From contig CP091727.1 of NCBI GenBank assembly GCA_022009855.1, forward strand, positions 3,410,001 through 3,474,000: a stretch of DNA of 64,000 bases. Direction: 5' to 3'. How positions within the stretch are numbered: position 1 is the stretch's first letter; each line of letters starts with the position of its first letter. Below are positions 31,427 to 40,075 of this stretch, one piece after another. The position numbers and the translations under genes are program-made. Under the pieces are notes generated by a model, which saw nothing but the letters and a program-made list of their open reading frames with translations, did not search any database and was not told where the DNA came from. Source of the stretch: Lentisphaeria bacterium. GTDB taxonomy: Bacteria; Verrucomicrobiota; Lentisphaeria; Victivallales; Victivallaceae.

Positions 31427-31736
31427 TTAGTGTTCGGAGTCCTGCAATAAATTTTTTAAGCTTTCCGCCGTGATTCTGGCATTGCGGCGTCCGAATTTAT
31501 ACCGTTTCAGTTTTCCATCATTGATGTAGCCATGAAGGGTGGTTGCAGAAACGCCAAGATACTTTTGCCGCTTCTTTCAGTTTCACCAGGCGGGGAAACA
31601 CGACCATATCCGGATTGCCCGTTTGCTGCTTGTTGATTTCTTTTAACTCATCCAATTCTGCCTGGGAAAGCACTCCACACTCAATAAGCGGGCGAGCCAG
31701 TTGGGTCAAAAGGTCGATTGTCTTTTCCTGAATCAT
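31427..31736 (-). CDS. Small excisionase-like helix-turn-helix protein (one frameshift)
   Basis: About 102 residues when one extra A near 31570 (AAAAG) is removed. The restored C-terminal half reads KLKEAAKYLGVSATTLHGYI then NDGKLKRYKFGRRNARITAE, which is a MerR/excisionase-type winged helix (HTH_17) as used by element-borne directionality factors. The N-terminal half is a short helix (SQAELDELKEINKQQ). Followed by a strong terminator. In this setting a role in excision or control of the element is likely; a plain repressor is also possible. Confidence 0.65.
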
Positions 31737-31878
31737 TTGCTACTCCTTATAACATTGGGAACATTTGTAGTTATTAACCTGAAAATGGTGATTGAAACAA
31801 GAAAGAATTCGGTAAGATTGAAAAAGATTTTCAACTTGATCAAAATATCATTGAAGATAACAAGGGGGCCTTTGGAGT

Positions 31879-32178
31879 TCACTGTGGAACAGAAGATTGA
31901 ATAACATGGATATATGATCTGTTTTCCAGAGAACGATGGAATCGGATTAAGCCGAGAGAAACCAGATACCGTAAGGATTTGGCGGCCTCCCGTCGGGTAA
32001 TACCACACTGTTTGGCCAGTTCATCAGTCGTAAGGACCGCAGAGCCGGTTTTGCTGGTGATGACAAAGACTCTGCCATATACAATTTTGACGTAACAAGG
32101 CAGGTCGGAGTTTTCAACAATTTTTTGTGGTATAATGGCACCGGCTTTCATCTGTTTACCCTTCTTTTGCCGAGGCAC
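31879..32178 (-). CDS. Small winged-helix DNA-binding protein
   Basis: 99 residues, intact (or 90 from an internal ATG). The segment VLTTDELAKQCGITRREAAK followed by SLRYLVSLGLIRFHR is a clear winged helix-turn-helix of the kind found in plasmid and phage replication initiators and primosomal DnaD-like proteins. The N-terminus is basic (PRQKKGKQMKAG). It overlaps the gene at 32148 by 31 bp, so the two are translated from one message. Candidate element regulator or replication accessory protein. Confidence 0.6.
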   Translation of the reverse strand: MPRQKKGKQMKAGAIIPQKIVENSDLPCYVKIVYGRVFVITSKTGSAVLTTDELAKQCGITRREAAKSLRYLVSLGLIRFHRSLENRSYIHVIQSSVPQ

Positions 32179-32510
32179 GGGGGAGTCAGAACTTCCTCCT
32201 GGGGAATTCCGCGATTCAGCAGTTCATGTATGCTATTGGGATTGATCCGTACTAACCGAGGACTGATATTGACCGCTTCTAATTTCCGATTTTTGATGTA
32301 ACGGTTGATGGTAGTGATCGATACCCCAAGAATATTTGCACATTCCTGACGGGTCAGGCCCTTCTGAATAGGTGGGGATTGACCATCGTCATTATAATGT
32401 TGTGAAATTGCAGTACGTAAACCGTCCGTTGTCAGTTCCGGAATATATTCCTGAAGCAATTTGACCGCGATTGACATAACTGATGCAGGAATCGTGTCGA
32501 TTTTTGTCAT
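32148..32510 (-). CDS. Helix-turn-helix protein of the element region
   Basis: 120 residues, intact. GLTRQECANILGVSITTINR followed by YIKNRKLEAVNISPRLVRI is an excisionase/MerR-type recognition helix and wing, like the protein at 31427. The N-terminal 40 residues are helical (VMSIAVKLLQEYIPEL) and may dimerise. First gene of a two-gene minus-strand unit. A perfect 33-bp palindrome lies about 120 bp upstream and is a natural candidate for its binding site. Confidence 0.65.
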   Translation of the reverse strand: MTKIDTIPASVMSIAVKLLQEYIPELTTDGLRTAISQHYNDDGQSPPIQKGLTRQECANILGVSITTINRYIKNRKLEAVNISPRLVRINPNSIHELLNRGIPQEEVLTPPCLGKRRVNR

Positions 32511-32632
32511 TTAACTGTCCTCCTTCTGATGATGTCTGAAATTATTTTTTCATGATGATTCCTAAAGCTAAAACAGTGAATATCACTTGGCTACAAAATA
32601 ATTTATGTAGCTGCTGGTGTTTTGCAATTCCT

Positions 32633-32665
32633 CAAGTTGAAAGATTGATTCAATCTTTCAACTTG
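32633..32665. repeat. Perfect 33-bp palindrome (16-bp arms, 1-nt centre)
   Basis: CAAGTTGAAAGATTGA at 32633-32648 is the exact inverse complement of 32650-32665, with a single T between. It is not followed by a T-run on the plus strand, so it is a poor terminator. It lies upstream of the minus-strand HTH genes, in the position of an operator, excisionase site or replication/transfer origin. Confidence 0.8.
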
Positions 32666-32914
32666 GGTGTGAAATCTCGGCGATTTTCTGTTGTTTTAAG
32701 GAAAGTTTTGTCGAAACCGAAAGAATAAAAACAGAAGAACGGACGGCAAGGAAAGGAAAGCTTTTTGCGACCTTTTGCGACCTTTTTTAAAGTCAAAGCA
32801 TTTGAAGAATCATCAAATGGCAATATATTAAATAATGTTCAAGGTAATTTCACCCTTGAAAATGGCTTCACGAAGGGCTTTTGAGTTCGAGCGCAGATTA
32901 AAAGTAGCGTAGAA

Positions 32915-32942
32915 TCTGGTTCGAATCCAGCTGCCGGAGCCA
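32915..32942 (+). other. 3'-tRNA-like fragment, candidate attachment site
   Basis: The sequence reads as a T-arm (CTGGTTCGAATCCAG) followed by an acceptor-like strand and CCA at 32940-32942. No matching 5' acceptor, D-arm or anticodon arm is found in the preceding 80 bases, so it is not a complete tRNA. Integrative elements that use tRNA genes leave such 3' fragments at one end. The intact tRNA would lie outside this window. Confidence 0.6.
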
Positions 32943-33168
32943 TTTTACTTCCGTTTTTTCCGTGATTAAGCCTCATATTCAGCTTTGATCTTCTCTTTTG
33001 GAAGCCTGCCGCATCTCTTGATGAGATGCTCCCAAACAGGTCGAAGCGCTGGGGCTGTCTGGTGCCGTAAAGCGGCAATCTGTTGATTAAATTCCCTCGC
33101 CTCCCCGGGCGGTATCGATCTCTCCCCGCAGTCCGTTCCGGCAGGAAACGTCGATGAAACTTTTTCAG

Positions 33169-34070
33169 CTAACCTTCCGTTTCGGAAAATCGTTCCAGAA
33201 GCCGTTCTCGGAAAATTTCCGCAGCTTTGGAAAAGACCTGGTATTTTTTCCAGACGATGTTCAATCCGGATTCCAGTCTTGGTTCCAGCGGGCGGAAGCA
33301 GAGTTCTCGATTCCCGGTTGCATCGATCAGTCCGTCCAATCCGAGGGCATACCCGATCCCAGATTCCACCATCAGGGCCGCGTTGTAAATCAGATTGTAT
33401 GTGGCAACGATATTGAGCTTTTCAAAACTTTTCCCGAACCACTCGGCATATGCGTTCCTCACTCCACTCTGGCGAATGCTGATCCGCGAGCAGATCAGAG
33501 GCAGCTGCAGAAGTTCTCGGAGAGTTACCGTTTCCCGGACCGCCAGAGGGGAGCCTTTTCGCATGACCACTCCCCAGAGATCGCGGACGGGTAACGCGAC
33601 AGAGTCGTACTTCGAAATGTCCACCGGCTGGATCAGAATTCCAAAATCGAGAATGCCCTTGTCGAGACGCTCCATGACATCTTCTGCATTGCCGCTGTAG
33701 AGACTGTAATGAATATCCGGATACTCCCCCCCGCAGCTCCCCGATCATATCGGCAATGAGGCGCATGGCCTTGGACTCTCCGCCGCCAATGTGGACGCTG
33801 CCGCCGATGTTTTCCCCATCGCATTGAAATCGCCTTCGGTCCGGTTGACGATCTCCAGAATCTCTTCCGCGCGTTTCCGCAGAAAACGCCCCTCCGGCGT
33901 CAGCGTGATGGTGCGGTTGCTCCGCAGGAAAGCTGTTGCCCGAGCTCCTCTTCCAGATCCTGCAGCTGGCGTGACAGAGTAGGCTGGGTCACGTGCAGAA
34001 ATTTCGCCGCTCCGACGATCGTTCCCTCTCGCGCAACTGCCAGAAAATAACGCAACACTCTGATTTCCAT
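33169..34070 (-). CDS. LysR-family transcriptional regulator (about three frameshifts)
   Basis: About 300 residues when repaired. The start MEIRVLRYFLAVAREGT at 34070 leads into a typical LysR helix-turn-helix (AAKFLHVTQPTLSRQLQDLE). Frame changes near 33930, 33790 and 33735 separate the linker (FLRSNRTITLTPEGRFLRKR) and the effector domain (MERLDKGILDFGILIQPVDI; GIGYALGLDGLI). It is divergent from the redox operon that starts at 34273, with an AT-rich palindrome between, so it probably controls that operon in response to a small oxidised or aromatic ligand. The ligand is unknown. Confidence 0.8.
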
Positions 34071-34141
34071 CGGGAACCTCTTCGCATTGTTCTCTCTTAA
34101 CATAGCATGAAAGTAAATGCCTGTCAAGCATAGGAGTGTAT

Positions 34142-34166
34142 AATAAATAAGTATTTGTTATTTATT
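34142..34166. promoter_or_regulatory. AT-rich inverted repeat between divergent lysR and redox operon
   Basis: AATAAATAA (34142-34150) and TTATTTATT (34158-34166) are perfect inverse complements around a 7-nt centre, a geometry compatible with a LysR box. It lies in the 202-bp divergent control region and is a candidate operator. Confidence 0.45.
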
Positions 34167-34272
34167 GAAAAACAATTATAATAAATAGCGGGAAACAGGA
34201 CGGAGGGGCGGACGCATTGAATTGTGGAGTTCTTGCAGACGTTTCAGGCAGACCGGAAGGACGAGGTGAAGG

Positions 34273-35316
34273 ATGCGCAAGTTGTTTTTTTTCTGGGTGT
34301 TGTCGGTTCTCTTTAGTTTTGTCAATCAACCGGAGGCGAAGGAAGTTATGCAACCCTTGACGGAAAAGGAAGAAAAACTGGTCGAAATCTCCATGTACAC
34401 GGCGCGGGGATATGCCGGAACTGAAAAAGACGCTGGCCGACGGTCTCGACGCCGGGCTGACCGTGAATGAGATCAAGGAAGTTCTCGTTCAGCTTTACGC
34501 GTATTGCGGATTCCCGCGCAGTTTGAACGCGCTCGGCAACTTCATGAGGTTGCTCGAAGAGCGCAGGGAGAAGGGCGTTCGGGATGCTCAGGGGAAGCTC
34601 CCGGGAGCGCTGCCCGCGGGAAAAAGCATCGATTTCGGAACGGCAAATCAGACGAAGCTGTGTGGCGCGCCGGTCAAGGGGGCGCTCTTCGAATTTGCTC
34701 CGGCGATTGATGAATATCTGAAGGCGCATCTTTTCGGCGACATTTTCGCCCGCGATACTCTCGACTGGCGGACGCGGGAACTTGCCACCATCGCCGCTCT
34801 CGCCGCGATGAATGGGGTTGAAAGTCAGCTTGCCAGTCACATCGCCATCGGCAGGCACAATGGTGTGACCGATTCTCAGATCGACTGGATTCTGGAAAAT
34901 GTGAAAGGCAGTTCCCTGAGCGTCTTTCCGCGCGGCGATGAAAATACCGCCTATGCGAAATATTTTGTCGGGAAATCCTATCTGGCTCCGCTGACGAAGG
35001 ATAAACGGCTCAACGTGCCGGTATCCAATGTGACGTTCGAACCTTCATGCCGGAACAACTGGCACCGGCATACCGGTGGACAGCTTCTGATTGCGGTCGG
35101 CGGCATCGGCTTCTATCAGGAACGCGGAAAAGAGGCTCGAAAACTTCTGCCTGGCGATGTGGTGGAGATTCCGCCGGATGTCGATCATTGGCACGGCGCC
35201 GCACCTGACAGCTGGTTTTCGCATCTCGCGATCGAATGCAATCCGAAAAGAACAAAAATACCTGGCTCGAACCGGTTTCCGATGCGGATTACCGGAAGGC
35301 GACAGCAGAAAAATGA
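34273..35316 (+). CDS. Exported carboxymuconolactone decarboxylase-like / cupin fusion (two frameshifts)
   Basis: About 347 residues when repaired. A Sec signal peptide (RKLFFFWVLSVLFSF) is followed by two CMD/AhpD-like helical domains (LYAYCGFPRSLNALGNF; WRTRELATIAALAAMNGVE) and a C-terminal cupin (NNWHRHTGGQLLIAVGGIG; PGDVVEIPPDVDHWHGA) with the metal-binding histidines. One extra G near 34410 and one missing G near 35250 break the frame; repair gives the usual family ending NTWLEPVSDADYRK. The stop overlaps the next ATG at 35313. First gene of the redox operon. Likely a periplasmic antioxidant or quinone-related protein. Confidence 0.8.
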
Positions 35317-35582
35317 AAACGACGACAAATTCGACATACCAGGAGAATGGAAAGCATTTCTATCTGGTCCGCAATCTCAAGGATGCGGGGTGCGGAACGC
35401 CGCTGATCGAGAAAATCATTGCATTGCATGACAGCGGCAATCTCCGGGAAGAGCTGCGTTTGCTGGCCGCCCAACGCTGCTGTCTGCTGGAAAAAGTTCA
35501 CGCAACCCAGAAAAAGGTCGATTGTCTGGATTATCTCATATTCAATGTGAAACAGGAAAAAGGAACCAGTTCCGGGAGGTAA
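35313..35582 (+). CDS. Small coiled-coil protein linked to redox operon
   Basis: 89 residues, intact, starting in an ATGA overlap with the cupin gene. The pattern LKDAGCGTPLIEKIIALHDS then QRCCLLEKVHATQKKVDCLD followed by YLIFNV resembles the C-terminal dimerisation helix of MerR-family regulators without their DNA-binding domain. It is cysteine-bearing (CC and VDCLDY). In similar gut-bacterial gene sets such short proteins accompany flavodoxin and aldo-keto reductase genes. Precise role unknown; a redox-sensing or adaptor role is a guess. Confidence 0.55.
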   Translation: MKTTTNSTYQENGKHFYLVRNLKDAGCGTPLIEKIIALHDSGNLREELRLLAAQRCCLLEKVHATQKKVDCLDYLIFNVKQEKGTSSGR

Positions 35583-35585
35583 ATC

Positions 35586-36169
35586 ATGAAAAAAAGAACG
35601 ATGGCATTGATGATGGCGGCTTCTTTCTTCGGAGCGGCCGGGTGTTCGGCGGAAAACGTCAAACTTCAGAAGACCGAAACGGAGCCGGGAAAAGTGCTGG
35701 TCGCCTATTATTCATGGGGCGGCAACACCCGTTTCGCCGCGGAGCGGATTCAGAAACTGACCGGGGAACGCTCTTTGAGATCAAGCCGGTCAAGGCATAT
35801 CCGGTCGATTACGGCGCGTGCGTAGAGCAGGCGAAGCGGGAGTGCCGCGACGAGTTCGAACCGGAACTTGCAACGAAAGTCGATGATTTTTCGAAGTATG
35901 ACGTCATTTTCGTCGGCACGCCGAACTGGTGGAGCACGATGGCGCCGCCGGTAAGGAGTTTTCTCTCCTCGTATGATTTCAGCGGAAAGACCGTGATCCC
36001 CTTCGTCACCCACGGCGGCGGGGGGATGGCGCGCTGTGAACGGGATATGCGGAAGGTTTGCCCGAAGGCGGTATTCGGAAAGGGCGGCGCGTTCTCCGGC
36101 GGAAGTATCCGGAATGCGGCTGACGCGTTGTCCAAGTGGGTCAACGAGGTGGTTGTTATTCGGAAATAG
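35586..36169 (+). CDS. Flavodoxin-family lipoprotein (one frameshift)
   Basis: About 194 residues. Lipoprotein signal with lipobox FGAAGC, so it is anchored on the outside of the inner membrane or in the outer membrane. Flavodoxin fold: VLVAYYSWGGNTRFAAERI is the FMN phosphate loop, YDVIFVGTPNWWSTMAPPV the second FMN-binding loop, and PFVTHGGGGMARCERDM the third. A missing G near 35765 (CCGGGGAACG) splits the frame; restoring it gives LTGGTLFEIKP. An extracytoplasmic flavodoxin suggests electron delivery to the other exported oxidoreductases of this operon. Confidence 0.8.
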
Positions 36170-36199
36170 GGGAGTCCCCATGAGGATTTTTGGGAAAAG

Positions 36200-36796
36200 A
36201 TGTCTCTATGGTTGTTGATTGCGCTTGGAATTCTTCCTGTTGCCGCACAGGAATTTTGCCGGGAGTCCATGCCGTTTTCTGCCGTGCGTCCGGCCTGGAT
36301 GCGGAAAGAGACCGCGAAGGCGGAGTTCGCTGCCACCGGGGAGGACTTCCGGGGGCAGAAGAGCGTTCGCATCGGCATGATGCTTCAGGAGGAGAACTCG
36401 CCGGTTGCCGAACGGAGAATTTGGTCGTATTTCCCTGCGGCCGTATCAGGGAGGGAGAATGCTTCCATGAAAAACAGGATTATGCCGGAGAGCATTGTCC
36501 GGATTTCACGGATTGAAGTCGATCCCGCCCGGCTACCGGAATATCTCGCGCTCGTCGCCGAATGTGGACGCGAATCCATGGCGAAGGAGTCGGGCGTCTA
36601 CATGATGTATTCGATGCAGGAGAAGGCGCATCCGGAACGGATTACGATCCTCGAGATCTACGCGGACCGCGCCGCCTATGAACATCATATTCAAGCGCCG
36701 CATTTTCAGAAGTATAAGCGGACGACGCTGAAGATGGTCGAAAAACTGGAGCTGCTCGACCAGAATCCGCTCGTTCCGGAAATGAAGATGAAATGA
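36200..36796 (+). CDS. Antibiotic-biosynthesis-monooxygenase-type protein with N-terminal extension
   Basis: 198 residues. The first 17 residues form a signal peptide (SLWLLIALGILPVAA). The last 110 residues are an ABM/YgiN-like ferredoxin-fold domain (VRISRIEVDPARLPEYLAL; ITILEIYADRAAYEHHIQAP; FQKYKRTTLKMVEKLELL), a family that acts on quinols and related compounds without a cofactor. The 80 residues between are not recognised. A second possible start lies at 36181 in another frame (MRIFGKR), so the 5' end may contain a frameshift. Fourth gene of the redox operon. Confidence 0.65.
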   Translation: MSLWLLIALGILPVAAQEFCRESMPFSAVRPAWMRKETAKAEFAATGEDFRGQKSVRIGMMLQEENSPVAERRIWSYFPAAVSGRENASMKNRIMPESIVRISRIEVDPARLPEYLALVAECGRESMAKESGVYMMYSMQEKAHPERITILEIYADRAAYEHHIQAPHFQKYKRTTLKMVEKLELLDQNPLVPEMKMK

Positions 36797-36824
36797 TGAA
36801 TCCGCAGCCGGAGGAACAGTTCTC

Positions 36825-37484
36825 ATGAATCGACGTGATTTCCTCAAAACCTCTCTGGCGGCGGCAGTTGCCACCGCGGGAAGCGTATTCCTGGGAGGAT
36901 CGTTGCTGAGTGTCGCCGCTGCTCCGGCGGAACGGAAAGGACAAGGTGGAAAAATGAAAATTCTGGTCATTACGGGAAGTCCCCGGAAAAATGGAAATTC
37001 CAGCACGCTCGCGGACCATTTCATTCGCGGCGCGGAGGAGGCCGGACACGAAATGGTCCGTTTCGATGCCGCATTCAAGGAGGTCCACCCCTGCATCGCC
37101 TGCAACAAATGCGGTATGAACGGAGAGTGTGTGTTCAAAGACGATTTTGAATTTGTCCGTAAACATATCGTTGACGCGGGAATGGTTGTCTTCGCCACTC
37201 CGATGTACTACTTCGGAATTTCCGCGCAGATCAAGGCGGTGATTGATCGCTTCTATGCGGTCAACGGCTCGATCCATGTGCCGAAGAAGGCCGCTCTGCT
37301 GATGACTTACGCCGACAACAACAGGCGCAGAGAAAAAGCGATTATCGACCATTACGAGGTTTTGCTGGACTATCTCGGCTGGAGCGACGCCGGCCAGATC
37401 ATCGCGCCGGGGGTCTGGCCGGTCGGCGCAGTCAACCGCACGAAGTATCCGGAGCTGGCGTATCAGCTGGGAAAGAGCGTGTAA
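36825..37484 (+). CDS. Tat-exported iron-sulfur flavoprotein / NADPH-dependent FMN reductase family
   Basis: 219 residues, intact. The Tat leader MNRRDFLKTSLAAAVATA is followed by a flavodoxin-like domain (KILVITGSPRKNGNSSTLAD; VVFATPMYYFGISAQIKAVI). The cysteine cluster HPCIACNKCGMNGECVFKDD is that of iron-sulfur flavoproteins. Folding with FMN in the cytoplasm before Tat export fits. It sits between the monooxygenase and the amidohydrolase-like gene with very short gaps. Likely passes electrons between a flavodoxin and the Fe-S aldo-keto reductases. Confidence 0.85.
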   Translation: MNRRDFLKTSLAAAVATAGSVFLGGSLLSVAAAPAERKGQGGKMKILVITGSPRKNGNSSTLADHFIRGAEEAGHEMVRFDAAFKEVHPCIACNKCGMNGECVFKDDFEFVRKHIVDAGMVVFATPMYYFGISAQIKAVIDRFYAVNGSIHVPKKAALLMTYADNNRRREKAIIDHYEVLLDYLGWSDAGQIIAPGVWPVGAVNRTKYPELAYQLGKSV

Positions 37485-37486
37485 CC

Positions 37487-38485
37487 ATGGACCGGCGGGA
37501 GTTCATCAAGACTCTCGGTGTCGTCGGAGGGGTGGTGCTGGTCGGCGGAGCGGCCGGAGTCTCCGGCCGGAACGAGGCGGAACTCCGGCGTGAAAGTTCC
37601 GTCGACCCTCTGCTGGCCGGAGTGTGCGACATCCACATCCACTGTCATCCGGATACCCGGGCGCGCTGTGTCGATGAGCTGACGCTCGCCGAAGAGGCGA
37701 AACAGGCTGGATATCGGGCGCTGATGTACAAATCGAACGACTGGAGCTGTCATGACCGGGCTTACTTGATCCGGCGGGCTGTGCCGGAGTTCGAGGTGTT
37801 CGGCAGTCTCTGCATGAATCGCGTCCACGGCGACAAGGTCAACGTCTTTGCGGCGGAGCAGGCGCTCAAAACGACCGGTTCCCTCTGCCGCTGTATCTGG
37901 ATGCCGACCCTTTCTGCGGCGTACCAGCACAGGTGCGACAACTGCCCGGCCCCGGAATCCCGGTGCTGGATTCCCGGGGGCGCGTCCTCCCCGAAGTGGT
38001 CCGGGTGATGGAACTCTGCGCCGAAGCGGACATCATCTTTGCATCCGGACACAGTTCGCCACAGGAGAGCCTGATTCTGGCGCGGAAGGCGAAGGAGGTC
38101 GGGGTGAGGGAAATTTGTCGTCACCCACGTCAATTCACTGATCTGGAAGCTGACGCGCGACCAGATTCGGCAGGTGATCGACCTCGGCGCGTTTGTGGAG
38201 TATTGCTATCTGCCGCGGCTCTGGGGGCCGGGAAGTGGAAATCCGCAGTTCGAACGGCAGAATCGTGAGGAGTTTCTCCACTATGTAACCACTGTGCCGG
38301 AACGCAGTTTCATCTCTACGGACCTCGGTCAGCAGGGCAATCCGAATCCGATCGACGGCATGCGCACCTGCATCCGTGAACTGCTCGACGCCGGGGTGCC
38401 GCAGCAGGAGATTGACCGGATGGTACGGCATAATCCGGCGTATCTGATCGGACTTCAGGAAAAAGCAGAAGGGCTGGAAGCATGA
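37487..38485 (+). CDS. Tat-exported amidohydrolase-like protein (DUF6282-like; two frameshifts)
   Basis: About 332 residues when repaired. Tat leader MDRREFIKTLGVVGG. The metal-binding start motif DIHIHCHPDT and later FASGHSSPQESLIL, VVTHVNSLIWKLT (in the repaired frame) and FISTDLGQQGNPNPIDGM place it in the amidohydrolase/PHP-like TIM-barrel group, probably DUF6282. Frame changes occur near 37930 and near 38112 (an extra A in GGGAAATTT). The stop overlaps the next ATG by 4 bp. Substrate unknown. A twin-arginine leader on such an enzyme is unusual and suggests a loaded metal site before export. Confidence 0.7.
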
Positions 38486-39769
38486 ATCGACGTGATTTTC
38501 TCAAATCGGCGGCGCTGATGGCGGCCGCGGGCAGTGTACTGGGGAAGGGGAGTGTCCTGAACGCGGCGGCGCCGTCTGCCGGAAAACCGGCGGGGCCGGT
38601 TTTGAACTTCAATCCGCAGATGCGGTACCGTCCGATGGGACGGACCGGGGTGAATGTTTCCGCGCTCGGATTCGGGCTGCTGCGGCTGCCGATGCTCGCT
38701 GACGGGAAAACCGTGAACTCAGATCTGAGTGTTGCGATGATCCACCGTGCGATCGAGGGCGGGGTGAACTACATCGACACCGGGCGCGTCTACCTCGGCG
38801 GACAGAGCGAGGCGGTCGCCGGAAAGGCGCTCAAAGGAAAGTGGCGCGACCGCGTTTACGTCACCTCCAAATCCCCGTGGTGGATTATGGAAAAACCGGA
38901 GGATTTCGAGAGGTTTTTCGATGAATCCCGCCGGACGATGGGGTGTGACGTCATCGACTTCTACCACATCCACATGATCATGCACCGCGGCTGGAAAGAG
39001 AAGGTGATTCCGTTCAAGCTGATCGACAAGATCATGAAGCTCAAGGAGCAGGGGGAAGATTCGCTTCGCGGGTTTCTCGTTCCACGACCGGCTCGAACTG
39101 TTCAAGAAGGTGGTCGAATCCGCGCCGTGGGATTTCTGCCTGATCCAGCACAACTATCTGGACTATGAGTACGAAGCGGGCTGTCTCGGCCCGAAGTACG
39201 CCGCCGCCAACGGGATGGGACTCGCTGTGATGAAACCGGTCCGCACCGGACTGCTCGCCCGTCTGCCGCAGTCTATGCGCGACGCGCTCCGTTCGACCGG
39301 AGTTGAAAAGCCGGACACCGAATGGGCACTCGACTATCTCTGGGATATTCCGGAGGTCAGCGTTGCTGTGAGCGGCATGGGCGCGATGGCCGACGTCGAG
39401 GCGAATCTGCGCTATGCGTCGAAAGCGAAGCCGAACATGCTCACCCCGGATGAACGCAAGGCGCTCGGGAATGCGATCCGCGCCTTCCGGGAGACCCCCG
39501 GACACATCGACTGCACCGGCTGTTATCAGTGCATCCCGTGTCCGCACAACGTGGCGATCGGCTACATCTTCGCCTACGTCTACAACAACTATCTGGTTCA
39601 CCAAGATAAGAAGCGGGCAATCGCGGACTATACGGTTGCGATGTCTCCGATTCAGCGCGGTGCTCCGGCCTCGGCGTGTGTGAACTGCGGGGAGTGCCTC
39701 GCAAAATGTCCGCAGAAACTCAACATCCCGGAGTTGCTCAAGCGGGTTCGGAACGAGCTGGAGGCCTGA
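38482..39769 (+). CDS. Tat-exported aldo-keto reductase with C-terminal 4Fe-4S domain, copy 1 (one frameshift)
   Basis: About 428 residues when repaired. Tat leader MNRRDFLKSAALMAAAG. AKR barrel: LGFGLLRLPM, GVNYIDTGRVYLGGQSE (Asp and Tyr catalytic positions), VTSKSPWW (catalytic Lys), IDFYHIHMI. The C-terminus has two cysteine clusters, CTGCYQCIPCPHNVAIG and CVNCGECLAKCPQKLNIPE, that bind iron-sulfur. One extra G in GGGGG near 39057 breaks the frame; repair gives EQGKIRFAGFSFHD. It could use reduced Fe-S rather than NADPH outside the cytoplasm, with the flavoproteins of the operon as donors. Confidence 0.83.
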
Positions 39770-40075
39770 TCGCGGAAAAGAGTGAAAAATCTTTCGATAC
39801 CGGCGACATTGCGATTTGACTTACCGCCGCGATGACGGTTATGTTAAATGAACGATGCAATTTACGGCTTCACGCCTGTTCGCTCCCGCTTCGAGGGGCA
39901 TCCGGCAGCCGGATCGGCGGGGCGCTGAAGTCGCTTTCAAGGAGAGAAACTTCAATCTCCGGCGGAAAATCCGGCAGATCGACGCTGCCGCCCGGGGGAA
40001 GCCGATACGAAACAGGATCATTTCATCGGGGGCGGACCCTGATGAAACATCATGGACAAACGGGGAGAAAACAAA
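39770..40075. other. Intergenic region between the two aldo-keto reductase genes
   Basis: 306 bp with no supported gene and no obvious hairpin or promoter. It may mark a separate transcription start for the second reductase. Confidence 0.4.

Larger units (their letters stand above)
32511..33168. other. AT-rich non-coding region with palindrome, short direct repeats and tRNA fragment
   Basis: No gene is called over 658 bp. It contains a 33-bp palindrome (32633-32665), a direct repeat TTTTGCGACC x2 ending in a T-run (32763-32787), and a 3'-tRNA-like fragment (32915-32942). A minus-strand open frame at 32839-33078 contains APAAGFEP, the usual false peptide produced by reading a tRNA T-arm backwards. 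Confidence 0.6.

Noticed and set aside
32880..32945. Complete tRNA gene
   Set aside because: Only the T-arm and 3' acceptor strand are present; no 5' half or anticodon arm can be folded.
32839..33078. Minus-strand open frame containing APAAGFEP
   Set aside because: This is the translation of a tRNA T-arm read backwards, a common false gene.
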